From Rhizobiaceae bacterium (GTDB lineage: Bacteria > Pseudomonadota > Alphaproteobacteria > Rhizobiales > Rhizobiaceae), in assembly GCA_017640615.1 (NCBI GenBank), contig JAEPQK010000001.1:806001-870000 (forward strand): 64,000 bases of DNA. Direction: 5' to 3'. Position numbers and translations under genes: made by a program. The notes under the pieces were generated by a model. It ran no database searches. It had not been told where the DNA came from and was given only the letters and a program-made list of their open reading frames with translations. Positions 53,878 through 63,657 of the stretch are shown here, in pieces. The first letter of the stretch is position 1, and each line of letters opens with the position of its first letter.

Positions 53878-54771
53878 GTGGGTTTTGTGGGCGGAGCGTG
53901 GGGCGAAATTGCCGGCCTGTTGTCGGCAGTCAGCGCCGCATGCAGCTCGCTTATGGTTCGCGGGCTGGGGCCGGGCCGCAGCCCGATGGCGATCAACGCG
54001 CTGCGATGCTGCGTTGCCGCGCTTGGCTTTTTCCTGCTGTGGTTGCTTGGATCAGCATCGCTGGGCGACTGGGGACCGGCGCTGCCGTTGCTTGCCTGCG
54101 TGTCGCTCGCCGGGCTGGTTGTTGGCGACTCGCTCTATTTCGGGTCGATATCGCGACTAGGTTCAGGCCGCGCGACACCTATTGCGATGTCCTATCCTGT
54201 TCCCACCGCGGTGCTGGAGGGACTGGTGTTCGGCGAGGCGATGCCGGCGATGAAGCTCGCCGGGATCGTACTTGGCGTGAGCGCGATCTGGCTGATCGTT
54301 TCGCAGTCGCAGTCTGGGCGCCGGGGTGCCAACAAAGATGGCTATTGGATCGGAGTTGCGCAGGCCGCGGCTGCCTCGATCTGCTGGTCGCTCAGCGTGC
54401 TTATCCTTCGCACGGTGCTCGACCTCGTGCCGCTCGACTTTGCAAATCTGGTTCGAATGTCGTTTGCCGCGTTGCTGCTCTCATTAGTCAGCTTTCGCGC
54501 CTTTGGCGAAGGCGTACGCGAACTGCGCAGCCGGAACTTTGCAGTGTTCATCGTGGCGCTTGGCTGCGCTGCGGTGGTCACCTCCTACATGCTGATCGAG
54601 AGCGTCTACCACTCGGGAGCGGCGATTGCCGCACTCATGTCATCAATGACGCCGGTGTTTGTCACGCCACTCGCATGGCTCTTTTTCAGTGAGAAGATCA
54701 CGCTTCGAATGAGTTCCGGAATTGGGCTTGGGGTGGTGAGCATCGGGCTCGTTATTCTCAGTCCGGGCTAG
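53878..54771 (+). CDS. EamA/DMT family transporter
   Basis: Protein of 297 residues with about ten transmembrane segments in two EamA repeats (first: SAVSAACSSLMVRGL; second: AAAASICWSLSVLILR). The GTG at 53878 is preferred: GAGGAA lies 5-7 bp upstream. A TTG at 53836 would add 14 residues. It is 121 bp after the cyclotransferase on the same strand, so it may or may not share its transcript. Substrate unknown, usually a metabolite exporter. Confidence 0.88.
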   Translation: MGFVGGAWGEIAGLLSAVSAACSSLMVRGLGPGRSPMAINALRCCVAALGFFLLWLLGSASLGDWGPALPLLACVSLAGLVVGDSLYFGSISRLGSGRATPIAMSYPVPTAVLEGLVFGEAMPAMKLAGIVLGVSAIWLIVSQSQSGRRGANKDGYWIGVAQAAAASICWSLSVLILRTVLDLVPLDFANLVRMSFAALLLSLVSFRAFGEGVRELRSRNFAVFIVALGCAAVVTSYMLIESVYHSGAAIAALMSSMTPVFVTPLAWLFFSEKITLRMSSGIGLGVVSIGLVILSPG

Positions 54772-54796
54772 GTCAAAAACATCCGAGAAGAGCCTA

Positions 54797-54827
54797 TTGA
54801 CCTTCTAGTGACTGGAAGGTCTATCTG
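54797..54827 (+). promoter_or_regulatory. CueR-type promoter with 19-bp spacer upstream of copA
   Basis: TTGACC (54797-54802) and TATCTG (54822-54827) are 19 bp apart. Spacer and flanks hold the dyad ACCTTCTAGT-G-ACTGGAAGGT (9 of 10 pairs), the usual CueR operator form. It drives copA and the overlapping cueR. Confidence 0.88.
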
Positions 54828-54853
54828 GTCTTTCATCGACAATTTGGACAACG

Positions 54854-57361
54854 ATGATGGCCCACCACCATTCCCACTCACACGCGCCTGTACTCGACCG
54901 CAAAGGCAAGGCGGAGGCGGTTGTCCGCGATCCCGTCTGCGGCATGACGGTCGACCCTGATGCCGGCAAGCCGACGGCCGAGCATGAGGGGCACGAGTAC
55001 CATTTCTGTAGCGAGGGCTGCCGGACCAAGTTCCTCAAAGCGCCGGCGGATTATGTGACGGCAACCGATCCCGTCTGCGGGATGGACGTGGACCGCGGTA
55101 CCGCGCGCTTCTTCACGCGCCACGAAGGCCACGCGGAATATTTCTGCTCCGAACGCTGTCAGACGAAGTTCGAAGCCGATCCGGACAAATATCTTGGCGA
55201 CCGGCCAGAACCGGAGCCTATGCCCGCAGGTACGCTCTACACATGCCCCATGGACCCTGAGATCGTCCAGGAGGGGCCCGGTACCTGCCCGAAATGCGGC
55301 ATGGCACTGGAGCCGATGGGTGTGCCAACCGGCGATGAGGGGCCGAATCCCGAACTGGTCGATTTCACCTTCCGTTTCAAGGTCAGCGCTGCGCTGGCGC
55401 TGCCGCTCTTCGTGATTGCGATGGCGCCGATGGTGGGATTGCCGATACGCGACTGGATCGGCGAGCAACTGGCGATCTGGATAGAGCTGATATTGGCGAC
55501 GCCGGTTGTGGTGTGGGCTGCCCGTCCTTTCTTTCAGCGCGGCTGGCAGTCGATCGTTTATCGCAGCCCGAATATGTGGACGCTGATCGCTATCGGCGTT
55601 GGTGCGGCATATCTCTACAGCGTCGCGGCGACACTCTTTCCAGGCGTGTTTCCCGAGCAGTTCCGTGGCCATGGCGGCGCGGTGCCCGTCTATTTCGAGG
55701 CGGCTGCCGTTATTGTTGCGCTGGTGTTCCTCGGGCAGGTGCTTGAGCTGAGGGCGCGCGAGCGCACAGGTTCGGCAATCCGTGCTCTGCTCGATCTCGC
55801 GCCAAAGACCGCGCGTCGCATTGCCGACGACGGATCGGAAGCGAAAGTGCCGCTTGACGAGGTGGTGGCCGGCGACCGACTGCGCGTGCGGCCGGGCGAC
55901 AGCATCCCCGTCGATGGCGTGGTCGCCGAAGGCCGTTCCTCAGTCGACGAGAGCATGATCACCGGAGAGCCGGTGCCGGTCGAGAAGGTCGAGGGCGACC
56001 AGCTCACCGGCGGCACGCTCAACGGCAATGGCTCGCTTGTGATGCGCGCCGAAAAGGTTGGTGCGGAAACCAAGCTCTCGCAGATCGTGGAGATGGTCGC
56101 AAGGGCACAACGTTCGCGTGCGCCAATCCAGGGGATGGCTGACCGTGTGTCGTTCTATTTCGTGCCCACCGTTGTGCTTATCGCTATCACTGCTTTGGTT
56201 GTCTGGGCGCTGTTCGGCCCCTCGCCGTCGATGATTTACGCTATCGTTTCGGCCGTGTCGGTGCTGATCATAGCATGCCCCTGTGCGCTCGGGCTCGCCA
56301 CGCCGATGTCGATCATGACAGCGACCGGGCGCGGGGCGCAGGCCGGCGTACTGATCCGTGATGCCGAGGCGCTGGAGCGTTTCGCGGCGGTCGATACGCT
56401 GATCGTCGACAAGACGGGCACGCTCACCGAAGGCCGTCCGAGGCTGACCGATGTGGTTGCAGGTGACGGGTTCGGTGAAGAGGAAGTGCTTTCGCTTGCG
56501 GCCTCGCTCGAGCGTGGATCGGAGCATCCGCTCGCGGAGGCAATCGTCGAAGGCGCCGAGGAGCGGGGGGCAAAACTCGTTTCCGCCAAGGACTTCGAGG
56601 CAACGACGGGCAAGGGCGTGTCTGGCACGGTTTCGGGCAACCAGGTTGCGCTCGGCAACCGCGCGATGATGGACGATCTCAAGATCGACGTTGCACCGCT
56701 TCGTGACCAAGCAGATGCGCTGCGCAGCGAAGGCAAGACCGCGATGTTCGTTGCAATAGACGGCAAGCTCGCGGGCGTTGTGGCCGTCTCCGACCCGATC
56801 AAGGAGACCACGGCCGATGCTATCCGTGCACTGCATGAGAGCGGGCTGACGATCATCATGGCGACCGGCGACAATGCGCGCACTGCGCAGGCGGTCGCAG
56901 ACAAGCTCGGCATCGACGAGGTGCGCGCCGACATGCTGCCGCAGGACAAGCAGAAGCTGATTGAGGAGTTGCAGGCGAAAGGCGCCAAAGTGGCGATGGC
57001 GGGTGACGGAGTAAACGATGCGCCAGCCCTTGCGGCAGCCGATGTCGGGATCGCCATGGGAACGGGTGCGGATGTCGCCATGGAGAGTGCGGGTATCACG
57101 CTCGTCAAAGGCGATCTCAACGGCATCGTACGGGCTCGCAAGCTGGCACGCGCGACCATCCGCAACATCAAGCAGAACCTGTTTTTCGCCTTCTTCTACA
57201 ACGCGGTCGGCGTACCGATTGCAGCGGGCGTTCTCTACCCGGTGTTCGGACTTCTGCTTTCACCGATGATCGCGGCAGCGGCAATGAGCCTGTCATCCGT
57301 TTCGGTCATTTCCAATGCGCTGAGATTGCGCACGGTCCAGCTTCAGGAGGAAAGACAATGA
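54854..57361 (+). CDS. copA: copper-exporting P1B-type ATPase
   Basis: Protein of 835 residues. N-terminal part: two tandem YHS/TRASH domains ([13 protein letters not shown] and [11 protein letters not shown], each followed by an FCSExC pair) and a rubredoxin-like module [20 protein letters not shown], with no classical CxxC HMA domain. The core is complete: IIACPCALG with the CPC motif, [16 protein letters not shown] and [13 protein letters not shown]. The TM7/TM8 elements YN and SLSSVSV fit Cu(I) specificity. It has a CueR promoter and overlaps cueR by 4 bp. Confidence 0.95.
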   Translation: MMAHHHSHSHAPVLDRKGKAEAVVRDPVCGMTVDPDAGKPTAEHEGHEYHFCSEGCRTKFLKAPADYVTATDPVCGMDVDRGTARFFTRHEGHAEYFCSERCQTKFEADPDKYLGDRPEPEPMPAGTLYTCPMDPEIVQEGPGTCPKCGMALEPMGVPTGDEGPNPELVDFTFRFKVSAALALPLFVIAMAPMVGLPIRDWIGEQLAIWIELILATPVVVWAARPFFQRGWQSIVYRSPNMWTLIAIGVGAAYLYSVAATLFPGVFPEQFRGHGGAVPVYFEAAAVIVALVFLGQVLELRARERTGSAIRALLDLAPKTARRIADDGSEAKVPLDEVVAGDRLRVRPGDSIPVDGVVAEGRSSVDESMITGEPVPVEKVEGDQLTGGTLNGNGSLVMRAEKVGAETKLSQIVEMVARAQRSRAPIQGMADRVSFYFVPTVVLIAITALVVWALFGPSPSMIYAIVSAVSVLIIACPCALGLATPMSIMTATGRGAQAGVLIRDAEALERFAAVDTLIVDKTGTLTEGRPRLTDVVAGDGFGEEEVLSLAASLERGSEHPLAEAIVEGAEERGAKLVSAKDFEATTGKGVSGTVSGNQVALGNRAMMDDLKIDVAPLRDQADALRSEGKTAMFVAIDGKLAGVVAVSDPIKETTADAIRALHESGLTIIMATGDNARTAQAVADKLGIDEVRADMLPQDKQKLIEELQAKGAKVAMAGDGVNDAPALAAADVGIAMGTGADVAMESAGITLVKGDLNGIVRARKLARATIRNIKQNLFFAFFYNAVGVPIAAGVLYPVFGLLLSPMIAAAAMSLSSVSVISNALRLRTVQLQEERQ

Positions 57362-57756
57362 ATATCGGAGTTGCCGCGGAACGCGCTGGGCTGCCGCCCA
57401 AGACCATCCGCTACTACGAGGACATCGGGCTGATCAGGCCCGAGCGGCTCGACAATGGCTATCGCGACTACTCTGGAGAAGACGTGCACCGGCTACGCTT
57501 TCTGCAGCGCTCGCGCAGCCTCGGTTTCTCTGTCGATGAATGCCGGCAGCTCCTCTCGCTCTATGGCGATGAGGGTCGGGAAAGCGCCGAGGTGAAACAG
57601 ATCGCGCAGACCAAGCTGAACGAGATCGAGCGCAAAATCGCGGAGCTGCGAAGCTTGCGCGACGTACTCGCCCATCTGGTCGCGCATTGCCATGGCGACG
57701 CGCGGCCGGAATGCCCGATACTCGATGAGCTGTCGGGCGAGGCGCGGTCCAATTAG
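57358..57756 (+). CDS. cueR: CueR-type copper-responsive MerR regulator
   Basis: Protein of 132 residues with the MerR helix-turn-helix ([22 protein letters not shown]) and C-x7-C (C111 and C119 in CHGDARPEC), the Cu(I) site of CueR. The ATG overlaps the copA TGA (ATGA). It lies downstream in the same transcript, so it likely autoregulates through the promoter at 54797-54827. Confidence 0.95.
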   Translation: MNIGVAAERAGLPPKTIRYYEDIGLIRPERLDNGYRDYSGEDVHRLRFLQRSRSLGFSVDECRQLLSLYGDEGRESAEVKQIAQTKLNEIERKIAELRSLRDVLAHLVAHCHGDARPECPILDELSGEARSN

Positions 57757-57757
57757 T

Positions 57758-57895
57758 CTATTGTGGATCGGACAAGGAGACGAGTACGCCGCCTGACTGC
57801 GGCCGGTCCATGGTGGTGTAGAAGGTGCCGACTATCGCGCACATGATCAGGGCAATCATGGATGCAGTCGAAAAGATGTCCTTCACCGTGCTCAT
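57758..57895 (-). CDS. small membrane protein (45 residues), unrecognised
   Basis: Protein of 45 residues with one hydrophobic segment (STASMIALIMCAIVGTFY), starting at ATG 57895 behind GGGGGGAAG. The stop is 1 bp from the cueR stop on the opposite strand. Length, RBS and the hydrophobic segment support a real gene, but no family is recognised. Confidence 0.5.
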   Translation of the reverse strand: MSTVKDIFSTASMIALIMCAIVGTFYTTMDRPQSGGVLVSLSDPQ

Positions 57896-58045
57896 AGCGC
57901 TTCCCCCCGGATAGCAAATGGGCTGGTCAACGCTTGCATGATAAGCAGGCAAAGATTTGGGTCCGGTAACGCAAAAGCTTCGATTTTGATTCAATCGCGC
58001 CGGCGATGTGTCCGGGATGATTGAAGAAACGCGGCTGGCGGTTTG

Positions 58046-59347
58046 CTACTTGCGATCCTTGCCGAATGTGTAACCGGTCTCGATTGCCTGTCGTCCGAAC
58101 TTGTCGCGCAAGCTGTCGATTGCACCCTCGGCCAGAGCGCGCTTGCGGGCGACTACATCGACCAGATCCGGCGGGTCGGCGCGGTCGAGGTCCATGAAAT
58201 CGCTGATGCCGATGCCGATCAGCCGGTAGGTTGTGCCGTCAGTTTCACGCCGCAGGAGCTCCAGCCCGGTCTGAAAGATGCGGTCGGCGAGGCGTGTGGG
58301 GTCGGCGAGCTGGCGGTTGCGCGTGCGGATGCGAAAGTCGCTCGATTTCAACTTCAGCGTGACAGTTCGGCCAGCAAGTCCGGCTTTCTTCAGCCGCTCC
58401 GAGACGCGCTCGGAAAGCCGCCGCAGCACCGGCACAAGGTCTTCAGATGCTGCGAGGTCGGCGTTGAAGGTGGTTTCGGCCGACACGCTCTTTGCGTCCT
58501 GCCGGGAACTCACCTTGCGCTCGTCGAGCCCGCGCGCCAGGTGGTAGAGCCGATCGCCCATGGAGCCGTAGCGGCGCATGAGATCGCCGCGGTCCATCTG
58601 CTGCAACTGCCCGATGAGGCGAATGCCGTCGCGTTCGAGCGTTGCCGCAAAGGCCTTGCCGACGCCCCATATGGTGGTGACCGGCTGCTTTGCCAGAAAC
58701 GCTAGAGCCTCTCCGCGCCCGATGACGGAGAAGCCCCGTGGCTTTTCGAAATCCGAGGCGACCTTTGCCAGGAATTTGCAATAGGAGAGGCCGATGGAAA
58801 TCGTGATGCCGATTTCCTTTTCGACGCGCGCGGCGAAATGGCCGAGAACGATTGCCGGCGGCATCCCATGCAGGCGCTCCGTGCCAGCGAGGTCCATGAA
58901 GGCTTCATCAATCGATAGCGGCTCGATCTGCGGCGTCAACGAACGCATGATGTCGCGCACCTCGCGTCCGACCCGGCCGTATTTTTCCATGTCAGGGCGG
59001 ACAACCACCGCGTCGGGGCAGGCGTCGAGCGCCTTGAACATCGGCATGGCGGAGCGCACGCCGTGAATGCGGGCGATATAGCAAGCGGTGGATACAACGC
59101 CGCGCTTGCCGCCGCCAATGATCACCGCCTTGTCGCGCAGCTCCGGTTTGTCGCGCTTTTCGACCGCCGCATAGAAGGCGTCGCAATCAACATGCGCTAT
59201 GTGCAGCCCGTAAAGCTCGGCATGACGGGCAATGCGCGGGCTGCCGCAGGCGGTGCAGCGGCGCGCCGAGCCGGACTGCAAGGTGAAGCAGTCTCGGCAA
59301 AAGCCATGCATCGGGTCGTTGACAAGCATCGCCAGCTTTGAGAACAT
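58046..59347 (-). CDS. dinB: DNA polymerase IV with N-terminal Cys4 extension
   Basis: Protein of 433 residues. Y-family translesion polymerase: [12 protein letters not shown] (metal ligand D54), SIDEAFMDL, and the fingers and little-finger region. Residues 17-34 form CRDC-x10-CTAC, an extra CxxC pair set that E. coli DinB lacks, found in rhizobial DinB forms. The start is uncertain: ATG 59347 has no good SD; a later ATG at 59311 would still keep the Cys residues. It is divergent from the GNAT gene. Confidence 0.9.
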   Translation of the reverse strand: MFSKLAMLVNDPMHGFCRDCFTLQSGSARRCTACGSPRIARHAELYGLHIAHVDCDAFYAAVEKRDKPELRDKAVIIGGGKRGVVSTACYIARIHGVRSAMPMFKALDACPDAVVVRPDMEKYGRVGREVRDIMRSLTPQIEPLSIDEAFMDLAGTERLHGMPPAIVLGHFAARVEKEIGITISIGLSYCKFLAKVASDFEKPRGFSVIGRGEALAFLAKQPVTTIWGVGKAFAATLERDGIRLIGQLQQMDRGDLMRRYGSMGDRLYHLARGLDERKVSSRQDAKSVSAETTFNADLAASEDLVPVLRRLSERVSERLKKAGLAGRTVTLKLKSSDFRIRTRNRQLADPTRLADRIFQTGLELLRRETDGTTYRLIGIGISDFMDLDRADPPDLVDVVARKRALAEGAIDSLRDKFGRQAIETGYTFGKDRK

Positions 59348-59434
59348 AACAGGAACAAGCAAGCAGTTTACTGTGTGGTGCGGGCGGCGGCAAGCGAGCC
59401 GGTGCGCGACAGTTCCGGCTGTTGGAGGGGGGTC

Positions 59435-60010
59435 GTGGCAACGACATTCAAGCCGCTCACGAGCGATCTGTGGCCTGCGTTCGAGGAGCTCTTCGGCAAG
59501 CAGGGCGCCTGTTATGGCTGCTGGTGCACGCATTTCCGGCTGCCGCCGGCGGCCAGGCGCGCAGCCGACCATCAAGGTAACAAGGCGCACATGAAAGCGC
59601 GCATCGAGGCCGGCCCGCCGCCAGGTCTGCTCGCATTCGAGGGTGGGCGCGCCATCGGCTGGATGCAGATCGGACCGCGCGCCGACATTCCCGAATGGAA
59701 CAATAAAGGCCGCGCTTCCGCGCCGATGGCTGACGGCGAGGCGCACGACCCCTATGTATGGGCGATTTCCTGCTTTTTCATACGCTCGGCCGCACGTGGA
59801 AAAGGACTTTCGCATCAACTGGTTGCAGCCGGCATCGAACATGCGCGCAAGAGCGGAGCGCGGCTTCTGGAAGTCTGCCCGATGCGAGAGGCCAAGACCT
59901 CTCGTTCGATCGGGCTCTTCGTCGGGTCGCAGCGGGTTTTCGAAAAGGCGGGATTTTCGGTAGTCGCGGAACGAAAAGCCGGCCGCCCGCTCATGCGGCT
60001 TGATTTGTGA
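59435..60010 (+). CDS. GNAT family N-acetyltransferase, Cys-rich N-terminus
   Basis: Protein of 191 residues with the acetyl-CoA loop [20 protein letters not shown]. The N-terminal third contains [11 protein letters not shown], an unusual Cys cluster. The start is a GTG at 59435 behind GGAGGGG; no ATG is available. Divergent from dinB. Acceptor unknown. Confidence 0.8.
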   Translation: MATTFKPLTSDLWPAFEELFGKQGACYGCWCTHFRLPPAARRAADHQGNKAHMKARIEAGPPPGLLAFEGGRAIGWMQIGPRADIPEWNNKGRASAPMADGEAHDPYVWAISCFFIRSAARGKGLSHQLVAAGIEHARKSGARLLEVCPMREAKTSRSIGLFVGSQRVFEKAGFSVVAERKAGRPLMRLDL

Positions 60011-60016
60011 GACGGT

Positions 60017-60670
60017 CTAAACGCCAAGCGCGCGGGCAATGCGCGGTGCTGCGTCGGGCCAATCCTCGACAACGTGAATGCCATCGCCGAGCGGCGGCAT
60101 CAGTTTCCGCAGCTCATTGTCGGACATGAGGTGGAACAGATGCGCATCGGCGATATGTTCGCGCACCGAGAACAGGTTCGGCGGCAGATCGTCGACAAAA
60201 GCGACCGGGCGGCCGGTTTCGCCGCGCAGGGCCCGGATTGCCGGACCTTTCGCCGCTTCCGTTGTCAGCAGCGGATAAGCGACGCCGAGTGTATCGAGCA
60301 GCCGCCGGCGGGTTTCGCGATGGCGGTGCGGCATCGCCGTCAGAAGGACGATTTCGACCGCGTCATTGAAGGAGGCGAGTGCGTCGGCGGCGCCATGCGT
60401 AAGCGTTTGCCAGGCTTCCTGATCGGCGAAAAAGCTGTCGAGAAGAGCCGACACCACTTCGCGCTCGGCGGGCTCGCCGGAGGCAAGGTCATAAACATTG
60501 CCATGCAGGCGGAAAGTCTCCAGCCGCAGCTCGTGGCCCTTTGATTTCAGGTAGTTGGGGAAGGGGCGAATGAACTCGACCAGCACATCGTCGACATCGA
60601 GCACCAGAAGCGGGCGGTCGTCATGCGACAGCTCTTCGATCTGGCGCGCGGTTTCAGGGTCGATGCTCAT
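60017..60670 (-). CDS. HAD-like hydrolase
   Basis: Protein of 217 residues with the HAD motif I VLDVDDVLVEF (DxD), motif II LLTAMPHR and motif IV-like FVDDLPPN. It starts at ATG 60670, with GAGG upstream; a longer start would overlap the DUF3572 gene. It is the second gene of a minus-strand pair. Substrate unknown, fits a small HAD-superfamily phosphatase or 5'-nucleotidase. Confidence 0.78.
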   Translation of the reverse strand: MSIDPETARQIEELSHDDRPLLVLDVDDVLVEFIRPFPNYLKSKGHELRLETFRLHGNVYDLASGEPAEREVVSALLDSFFADQEAWQTLTHGAADALASFNDAVEIVLLTAMPHRHRETRRRLLDTLGVAYPLLTTEAAKGPAIRALRGETGRPVAFVDDLPPNLFSVREHIADAHLFHLMSDNELRKLMPPLGDGIHVVEDWPDAAPRIARALGV

Positions 60671-60680
60671 TCCGCCGACC

Positions 60681-60992
60681 TCATACAGAACGGTCGAAAT
60701 CGTCATTGCCGAAGGGCAGGGCGGCAAGTGCCCTGGTGACGACGCCCGGTTTGTGGCCACTCGCCTCTGCAAACTGCAGCAGCGTCGGCTCATGCGCAGC
60801 GATGAACTGCAGAACACCGGCAAGAAAGCCGGGCGTGGCAGCGGCGCGACGGATGTCGGCGGCCTCTATGCCGGTGATGGCCAGAAAGCGCGGCAGAAGC
60901 TTCTCGTCCGACGCGATGAATGCAAGCGCCTCCACCGCGATTGCCTCCGCGGCGGCGCGCTGAGGCGCGTTGTCATCTCGTCCGGTTTTCAC
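60681..60992 (-). CDS. DUF3572 family protein
   Basis: Protein of 103 residues (AEAIAVEALAFIASDEKLLP; GIEAADIRRAAATPGFLAGV), matching DUF3572 and likely helical. The start is the GTG at 60992 behind GGGAG. It precedes the HAD gene by 10 bp, so the two are probably cotranscribed. Divergent from divK. Function unknown. Confidence 0.82.
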   Translation of the reverse strand: MKTGRDDNAPQRAAAEAIAVEALAFIASDEKLLPRFLAITGIEAADIRRAAATPGFLAGVLQFIAAHEPTLLQFAEASGHKPGVVTRALAALPFGNDDFDRSV

Positions 60993-61188
60993 GGTTTGGC
61001 GTCTCCCGTCTCGGCACCGGCGATAGCGTGCGTGGGCCACAACGGCAAGGCAGGGCGCTGAGATGTATGCGCGGCTCTCCCGTTTTCTGTTGTCGGGTTT
61101 GCCTTTCGTCAATCAATACGGGGTAATAGACGATCGGGATTCGCATATGCTCTCATCAGGCGGATCCGAAGCAATGAGCGGAGCGGGC

Positions 61189-61560
61189 ATGGCCAAGAAA
61201 GTGATGATCGTGGAGGACAATGAGCTCAACATGAAGCTCTTCCGCGACCTCATCGAGGCAAGCGGCTACGAAACGGTGCACACGCGCAACGGGCTGGAAG
61301 CGCTCGATCTCGCGCGCCTGCACACGCCCGACCTCATTCTGATGGATATTCAGCTGCCCGAGGTTTCCGGGCTCGAAGTCACCAAATGGCTGAAGGAAGA
61401 CGACGATCTGCACACGATACCCGTGATCGCGGTCACCGCCTTCGCCATGAAGGGTGACGAGGAGCGTATCCGGCAGGGTGGCTGCGAAGCCTATATCTCG
61501 AAGCCGATCTCGGTGCCGCGTTTCATCGAAACCATCAAATCCTATCTGGGTGATGCCTGA
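61189..61560 (+). CDS. divK: cell-cycle response regulator DivK
   Basis: Protein of 123 residues: a single receiver domain with the phospho-acceptor D53 and the acidic pair E9/D10 at the N-terminus ([12 protein letters not shown]). It is a diffusible regulator controlling the CtrA pathway and division-site asymmetry in alphaproteobacteria. The start at 61189 is directly before the conserved domain. It overlaps pleD by one base (TGATG). Confidence 0.95.
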   Translation: MAKKVMIVEDNELNMKLFRDLIEASGYETVHTRNGLEALDLARLHTPDLILMDIQLPEVSGLEVTKWLKEDDDLHTIPVIAVTAFAMKGDEERIRQGGCEAYISKPISVPRFIETIKSYLGDA

Positions 61561-62933
61561 TGACCGCGCGCATTCTCGTTGTCGACGACGTCAAGGCCAA
61601 TGTGAAATTGCTCGAAACGCGGCTGTTGGCCGAATATTTCGAGGTGCTGAAAGCCTATAGCGGCGCCGAGGCGCTGGAGACCTGCGAAAACGGCAAGGTC
61701 GATGTCGTCCTGCTCGATGTGATGATGCCGGAGATGGACGGTTTCGAGGTTTGCCGGCGGCTCAAGAACGATCCGGCAACCGCGCATATTCCGGTCGTGA
61801 TGGTGACCGCGCTCGACCAGACCTCCGACCGTATTCGCGGTCTCGAAGCCGGTGCTGACGATTTCCTGACGAAGCCAGTCAACGATCTTCAGCTGATCAC
61901 GCGGGTGAAAAGCCTGGTTCGGCTGAAAACGCTGACGGACGAACTGCGCCTGCGCGCCTCGACCACGCGCAATATCGGCATTGAGGAACTGCTGAGCCGC
62001 GGCTCCACCGCGACCACTGACCAGTCAAAGGTGCTGCTCGTCGAAGAGCGGCAGAACCACGCCGACCGTGTGGCGCGCCATCTGCGCGGCAAGGCCGAAG
62101 TCAGGATCGTTGCCGACCCGCAGATTGGTTTGTTCGACGCGGCCGAAAACAGCTATGACTGCATCATCATTTCGACCTCGCTCGAGAGCTTCGACCCGCT
62201 GCGGCTGTGTTCGCAGCTGCGCTCGATAGACCGTACCCGCTTCGTGCCGATCATGCTGATCGCCAATGAGGAGGAAGAGAAAAAGGTGATGCGCGGGCTG
62301 GAGCTCGGCATCAACGATTACCTCATCCGACCGCTGGACGAGCAGGAACTGGTGGCGCGGCTCGCGACCCAGGTGAAGCGCAAGCGTTACAACGACCAGC
62401 TGCGCGCCAGTGTGGCGCAGACTATCGAGATGGCGGTGACGGACGGGCTGACCGGATTGCACAACCGACGCTATTTCGACAGCCATCTGGAGACGCTGTT
62501 CGAACGCGCCGAAGCGCGGCGCAGGCCGCTGTCGCTGATGATCACCGATATCGACCGCTTCAAGTCGATCAACGACAAGCACGGCCATGATGGCGGCGAC
62601 GATGTGCTGCGCGAATTCGCAGCGCGGCTCAGGCAGAATGTGCGCGGCATCGACCTCGCCTGCCGGTTCGGCGGCGAGGAGTTCATCATTGTCATGCCGG
62701 ACACGGAATTCGCGATTGCACAAAAAGTTGCGGAGCGCGTGAGGGAGCAGATTGCGTCAACGCCGTTCCCGATCGGCAAGGACGGCAAGGCGATCGATGT
62801 GACGGTGAGCGTGGGCGTTTCATCGTTGCAGCCGCCGCACGACACGGCCCGTGCATTGCTGAAACGCGCCGATGTTGCGCTCTACGAAGCCAAGAACAGC
62901 GGCCGCAACAAGGTGGTTGCAAAAGCCGCCTGA
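61560..62933 (+). CDS. pleD: response regulator/diguanylate cyclase PleD
   Basis: Protein of 457 residues: receiver domain with D53, a second receiver-like domain and a C-terminal GGDEF domain (GGEEF, with the RxxD inhibitory site RGID five residues before). It makes cyclic di-GMP on phosphorylation and couples polar development to the DivK pathway. It is translationally coupled to divK (TGATG). Confidence 0.95.
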   Translation: MTARILVVDDVKANVKLLETRLLAEYFEVLKAYSGAEALETCENGKVDVVLLDVMMPEMDGFEVCRRLKNDPATAHIPVVMVTALDQTSDRIRGLEAGADDFLTKPVNDLQLITRVKSLVRLKTLTDELRLRASTTRNIGIEELLSRGSTATTDQSKVLLVEERQNHADRVARHLRGKAEVRIVADPQIGLFDAAENSYDCIIISTSLESFDPLRLCSQLRSIDRTRFVPIMLIANEEEEKKVMRGLELGINDYLIRPLDEQELVARLATQVKRKRYNDQLRASVAQTIEMAVTDGLTGLHNRRYFDSHLETLFERAEARRRPLSLMITDIDRFKSINDKHGHDGGDDVLREFAARLRQNVRGIDLACRFGGEEFIIVMPDTEFAIAQKVAERVREQIASTPFPIGKDGKAIDVTVSVGVSSLQPPHDTARALLKRADVALYEAKNSGRNKVVAKAA

Positions 62934-63283
62934 CGTAACTCCCCGCCAGTCTCATATTTGCCGCGCAAGTTCGGTGCGCGGCCATATTTACCTTAATCTC
63001 AGTGAGCTAGGCGCGTTAGTTAAGAAACTGTTGATTTTCGCACCTGCTTGCGCGACTGTCATTTCGGGACAGGACGGGTGCCACTGGGGCCAGAAGGCGC
63101 CGTTCGTCAAATACCCCATGATGCTCAGGTCCGCCGCATCTCCTGGGTCCGTGGGGTCGGCCGGTCGGCGCTGGCATATAGTGGCCTCCTCGTACCGCTG
63201 TCAGATGCCGGCCGGCCCCCATTCTCTTCAAACATCTCCGAAGACATGTTTCGCGCTCTGCGCACCTGCTTGAGCGCGCAACG
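62934..63283. other. 350-bp gap between pleD and rpmG
   Basis: No gene is supported. After pleD, GCCGCGC/GCGCGGC (62960-62966 and 62976-62982) forms a 7-bp stem without a T-run, possibly a terminator or processing site. The segment from 63030 to 63280 is GC-rich and has a TATAG-like box near 63176-63180 but no convincing -35. I cannot tell whether it encodes a small RNA. Confidence 0.3.
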
Positions 63284-63308
63284 AAAAACGCCGCCCGGAG
63301 GCGGCGTT
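63284..63308 (-). terminator. rho-independent terminator of rpmG
   Basis: On the minus strand, a perfect 9-bp stem (AACGCCGCC 63287-63295 with GGCGGCGTT 63300-63308) with a 4-nt loop, followed by a T-run (A's at 63284-63288). It lies 24 bp past the rpmG stop. Confidence 0.85.
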
Positions 63309-63332
63309 CGCATGAATGCCGGAAGAGAAGCC

Positions 63333-63500
63333 TTACTTGATCTTGGCTTCCTTGAACTCGACGTGCTTCTTCGCGACCGGGTCGTATTTACGCTTGGAGA
63401 GCTTCTCGGTCATCGTGCGGGTGTTCTTCTTCGCGGTGTAGAAGTAGCCCGTGTCTGCCGTCGAAAGCAGCTTGATTTTGATGGTCGTTGCCTTGGCCAT
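63333..63500 (-). CDS. rpmG: 50S ribosomal protein L33
   Basis: Protein of 55 residues, [18 protein letters not shown] at the start and a basic C-terminus ending EFKEAKIK. It lacks the CxxC zinc motifs, so it is the C- (zinc-free) form. Ordinary length. A strong terminator follows. Confidence 0.97.
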   Translation of the reverse strand: MAKATTIKIKLLSTADTGYFYTAKKNTRTMTEKLSKRKYDPVAKKHVEFKEAKIK

Positions 63501-63657
63501 TGTCGTGGTTCCGTAGATGTCTGGTGTGTGCGCCGCGACTTCGGGAAATCGGCCCGGCTGCGGAAAACTGGCGCGAGACATAATGGTTGGGCCGCGAAAG
63601 TCAAGCGCAGTGGCCCGATGGCGTCAGTTGGTCTCAGCGCGAGCTTTGCAGTGCGGT

